From: an uncultured Emergencia sp.
GTDB lineage: Bacteria; Bacillota; Clostridia; Peptostreptococcales; Anaerovoracaceae
DNA: 8,878 nucleotides
NCBI GenBank assembly: GCA_902476665.1
Contig: CABSEO010000053.1
Location: 1 to 8,878 of the forward strand
Direction: 5' to 3'
Below, piece by piece: positions 7,018-8,878 of the stretch. Within the stretch, counting starts at the first letter, position 1. Every line of letters begins with the position of its first letter. The position numbers were made by a program, and so were the translations under genes. Below the pieces are notes generated by a model. It was not told where the DNA came from, ran no database searches, and worked only from the letters and a program-made list of their open reading frames with translations.

Positions 7018-7046
7018 ATAATACATTTTCCATCAAAATATTTCAA
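7018..7046 (-). promoter_or_regulatory. Sigma-A-type promoter of the beta-helix protein gene
   Basis: On the minus strand there is a -35 box TTGAAA (7041-7046), a 17-nt spacer, and a -10 box TATTAT (7018-7023). This matches the housekeeping consensus well with ideal spacing. Transcription would begin near 7010-7011, exactly where the 17-bp tandem repeats begin, giving a leader of about 127 nt before the start codon at 6884. No other promoter of this quality was seen in the spacer. Confidence 0.65.
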
Positions 7047-7414
7047 TAGTTTTAAGTATTTTTGTTTTAAAATATTTAAAACTTCAAGTTCCTTCAGAGC
7101 ATACATATAAAAAAATAAAACCTCAACATCAAATGTTTCGACATTTTTTTTTCATTTTGGTTTTCACTATAAGACAGAAAGACTTGATCCTTCATCCAAT
7201 TCTTTTCAAATCAACATTTCCATGGAGCCACTCCTTTATAAGAGAAGCAGGTCAGATTCCTTCTTGCTTTTTCGTTTTCAACTTATCAGCTTAGCCTTCC
7301 TTCCCATCTTTGCGCTTCCCTCGCGCGGTATATTCTTACCTGCTGAAAAGAGAATATCAAATCTTCTTAGAGATTATATATAACTATAAGCCTGAAAAGC
7401 TTATTGCTGCATTA
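7047..7414. other. AT-rich spacer without a convincing gene
   Basis: The spacer between parB and the promoter of the secreted-protein gene has no long open frame on either strand. On the minus strand there is a 5-codon ORF (7206-7223) behind a well-placed AAAGGAG, and a 33-codon ORF (7094-7195) with no ribosome site; neither resembles a known protein. A small inverted repeat (ATAAGC/GCTTAT, 7386-7404) follows parB but has no T-run. The region also holds the hairpin at 7109-7164. It could be degraded coding DNA or a regulatory or partition-site region. Confidence 0.5.
7109..7164 (-). terminator. AU-rich hairpin with T-run, possible parAB terminator
   Basis: Read on the minus strand, an outer AAAACC/GGTTTT pair (7159-7164 with 7117-7122) surrounds a perfect 6-bp inner stem AAATGT-CGAA-ACATTT (7131-7146). 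The structure is followed by seven T residues at 7109-7115. On the plus strand the inner stem has a TTCG tetraloop followed by nine T residues, so it could also act in that direction. The stems are A-T rich and the structure lies about 250 nt past parB, so the terminator call is tentative. Confidence 0.35.
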
Positions 7415-8359
7415 CTACCGCTCCCTGTCTTTTTCTCTTTCTCTGTGTTTCGAATAAAATTCCAATGCCCTGATGATATACTCTTCTCTCTTGACTATCG
7501 GTACATCCTTTGGAATCAGGTCTGACACTCTGCGTCCGTGAAGTATAATCTTCTCCTTCTGATTAGGTTTTTCCTCCCTCATAATGTCACCAATCTCTTT
7601 CTCCGTCAGCTTTCCTTCTTCAAAAAGTCTTCGCATCCGAATGGCCTGAGCATGCGACGGCACACATACCTCACTCTCCATATATCCGTAAAGCTGAATC
7701 TGACTGTTCTTAGGCAGATAGGATATTTCCACAGCAGGTCTTAAACCAAGCTGTTCCTCATCCACCAGCTTCAGGATTTGAGGGATAAGTTCTGTCAGGC
7801 GGATATAACGGCGAATCTGATCTTGACTTTCACCAACTTGCTCACCTAATATTTCCCTTGACGTTTTTCTTTTTAACTTCTGTGCTTCTGGCACAGAAGT
7901 TAAATCTGTCCGTTTCCCCTGTCGTTTCATCGCCTCCAGCCTCATCTTATATGAAAAAGCTTTCTCAGAAGGAAGAATTTTTGTTCTCTGCAGATTGGAG
8001 TCCACCATGAAAATCACTGCTTCATCTCTAGTCATTTCCACCACTTCGCACCGGAGAGTATTCTGCCCTGCAATTTCTGATGCACGTTTTCTCCGATGTC
8101 CGGAAAGCAGCTCGTATCTTCCGTCTTCTTTTTTCCGAACCGTAGCAGGAGTAAGTACTCCACGTTCCCTGATACTTTCTGCAAGCTGCATCATGTCTTC
8201 ATCATCCCTGACCTGAAACGGATGCTCCGGAAATTCATCAATTTCTGAAATGGGTATATTCCGGATTTTACTTAACGCATCTTCCCTGCGCATTTCCTCT
8301 GTAGAAAACAAATCATCGAGCGTGTGCATCTTTAGCATGCTTTCTTTCTTTTTCACCAC
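7415..8359 (-). CDS. parB: ParB/RepB/Spo0J-family partition protein
   Basis: This is a DNA-binding, probably CTP-dependent partition protein that would load at a centromere-like site and partner the ParA encoded just upstream. Near the N-terminus are IPISEIDEFPEHPFQVRDDE and ESIRERGVLTPATVRKK, then the CTP-binding box LLSGHRRKRA (GxxRR form) and DSNLQRTKI in place of the usual ENIQR box. The central helix-turn-helix region lies around SREILGEQVGESQDQIRRYI. At about 314 aa it has a normal family length, with a basic tail (KHREREKDRER). The frame is open back to a TTG at 8365, but that lies only 3 nt after AGGAGG (8369-8374). The GTG at 8359 is 9 nt from it and is chosen here; an ATG at 8338 lacks a comparable site. 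The ribosome site lies within parA. ParB proteins of this sort are common on Firmicute conjugative elements and plasmids. The family call is firm; the start codon is moderately certain. Confidence 0.9.
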   Translation of the reverse strand: MVKKKESMLKMHTLDDLFSTEEMRREDALSKIRNIPISEIDEFPEHPFQVRDDEDMMQLAESIRERGVLTPATVRKKEDGRYELLSGHRRKRASEIAGQNTLRCEVVEMTRDEAVIFMVDSNLQRTKILPSEKAFSYKMRLEAMKRQGKRTDLTSVPEAQKLKRKTSREILGEQVGESQDQIRRYIRLTELIPQILKLVDEEQLGLRPAVEISYLPKNSQIQLYGYMESEVCVPSHAQAIRMRRLFEEGKLTEKEIGDIMREEKPNQKEKIILHGRRVSDLIPKDVPIVKREEYIIRALEFYSKHREREKDRER

Positions 8360-8878
8360 AAGCAATCACCTCCTCCGTCAGTGTTTCATATGCTTTTGCC
8401 ACATTACCCTTTGGATCATATGCATAGATGCTTTTCCCCATTGCCGTAACCTCTGCAGCTTTGACGGCAACAGGAATTCTTGTCTGATAGATGTTGATTT
8501 TATCACCGTAACTTTCCCTGATTTCTGACTCCACAGCCCTGGCAAGATTGGTTCTCAAGTCAACCAGAGTAAGAAGAATCCCGCTGACTTCAAGATTCGG
8601 ATTCATATACTTCTTCACACGATGGACGGTGAGTAGTAGCTGCTCCATCCCTTTTGCAGGAAGGTAGTGAGCCTGTACCGGAATCAGCACTTTGTCAGCT
8701 GCGGTTAAGGCATTGATGGTAATCATGCCAAGTGACGGCATACAGTCAATGAGTATATAATCATAATCTTCTCTGATTTTATCGAGAAAGTTCTGTAATG
8801 TCCGTTCCCTGCTCATGGCATTGACAAGAGTCATTTCCATGGCCGACAGTTCCAGATTGGAAGGAACCAGATCCACCC
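8313..8878 (-). CDS. parA: ParA/Soj-type partition ATPase, C-terminal part
   Basis: This is the C-terminal two-thirds of a ParA/MinD-superfamily ATPase, the cytosolic nucleoid-binding motor that works with ParB to segregate plasmids and integrative elements. The reading frame runs off the right edge of the window, so the N-terminal Walker A lysine loop is not visible; family members are usually about 250-275 aa and 187 codons are seen here. The visible fragment has the Walker B-like strand YILIDCMPSLG, the following ITINALTAADKVLIPVQAHY stretch typical of ParA, and a C-terminal block IPVAVKAAEVTAMGKSIYAY that matches the Soj-type arrangement where SEAPSHGKPI usually sits. The gene ends with a TGA at 8313 inside the start of parB, giving a 47-nt overlap that implies co-transcription and coupled translation. 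Identification as ParA is firm. Whether its role is partition of a mobile element rather than of the chromosome is inferred from the neighbouring genes. Confidence 0.9.
   Translation of the reverse strand, partial: VDLVPSNLELSAMEMTLVNAMSRERTLQNFLDKIREDYDYILIDCMPSLGMITINALTAADKVLIPVQAHYLPAKGMEQLLLTVHRVKKYMNPNLEVSGILLTLVDLRTNLARAVESEIRESYGDKINIYQTRIPVAVKAAEVTAMGKSIYAYDPKGNVAKAYETLTEEVIACGEKERKHAKDAHAR
8369..8377 (-). promoter_or_regulatory. Ribosome binding site of parB inside parA
   Basis: The minus strand reads GGAGGAGGTGA here, a near-perfect anti-SD match lying within the last codons of parA. It is 9 nt from the GTG at 8359 and only 3 nt from the TTG at 8365, which is why the GTG is preferred. 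Its position supports translational coupling of the two genes. Confidence 0.7.

Noticed and set aside
7094..7195. 33-codon minus-strand ORF beginning MKDQVFLSYS.
   Set aside because: No ribosome site, AT-rich, no recognisable family, and it overlaps the hairpin; listed only within the spacer description.

Overview
The window reads as part of an integrative or conjugative element (or plasmid-like island) of a low-to-moderate GC Gram-positive bacterium, most likely a gut Clostridia/Lachnospiraceae-type Firmicute. The support is indirect: strong AGGAGG-type ribosome sites, Gram-positive signal peptides, a thioester/Cna-B type surface protein, an ICE-style ParA-ParB pair, and intrinsic terminators. 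No integrase, relaxase or att site lies in the window, so the element type is inferred. All genes are on the minus strand and are described here in transcription order, right to left.

Region 1 (8878-7415): the 3' part of a ParA ATPase gene, then a ParB/Spo0J-type gene. They overlap by 47 nt, with the parB ribosome site inside parA. Region 2 (7414-6885): an AT-rich 530-nt spacer with no convincing gene. It holds an AU-rich hairpin followed by a T-run, a good sigma-A-type promoter (TTGAAA-17-TATTAT), and a ~127-nt 5' leader. That leader starts with three perfect 17-bp tandem repeats and continues with three nested, mutually exclusive complementary segments, the last of which covers the Shine-Dalgarno sequence. 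Region 3 (6884-4608): a 758-aa secreted protein with a signal peptide, a probable right-handed beta-helix, an Ala/Glu-rich helical segment and a C-terminal Fn3-like domain, but no LPXTG anchor.

Region 4 (4607-4195): a 413-nt regulatory spacer. In order it holds a pair of imperfect direct repeats, a perfect 12-bp hairpin, a second promoter (TTGTCG-17-TATAAT), an intrinsic terminator about 100-130 nt downstream of that promoter, a GC-rich hairpin and a strong ribosome site. Region 5 (4194-1): a giant surface protein with an N-terminal thioester domain (Cys107/Gln182), a cysteine-bearing middle part and several Cna-B/SpaA-like domains. Its reading frame stops at 259, but the protein clearly continues in the +1 frame to the window edge, so the gene carries a frameshift.

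Together, parAB would maintain the element, and the two secreted proteins are probable host- or cell-contact factors. The most unusual signals are the RNA-level controls in front of both surface genes (a repeat-fed anti-SD cascade at 6884-7011 and a promoter-terminator leader at 4286-4453) and the frameshift near position 261.
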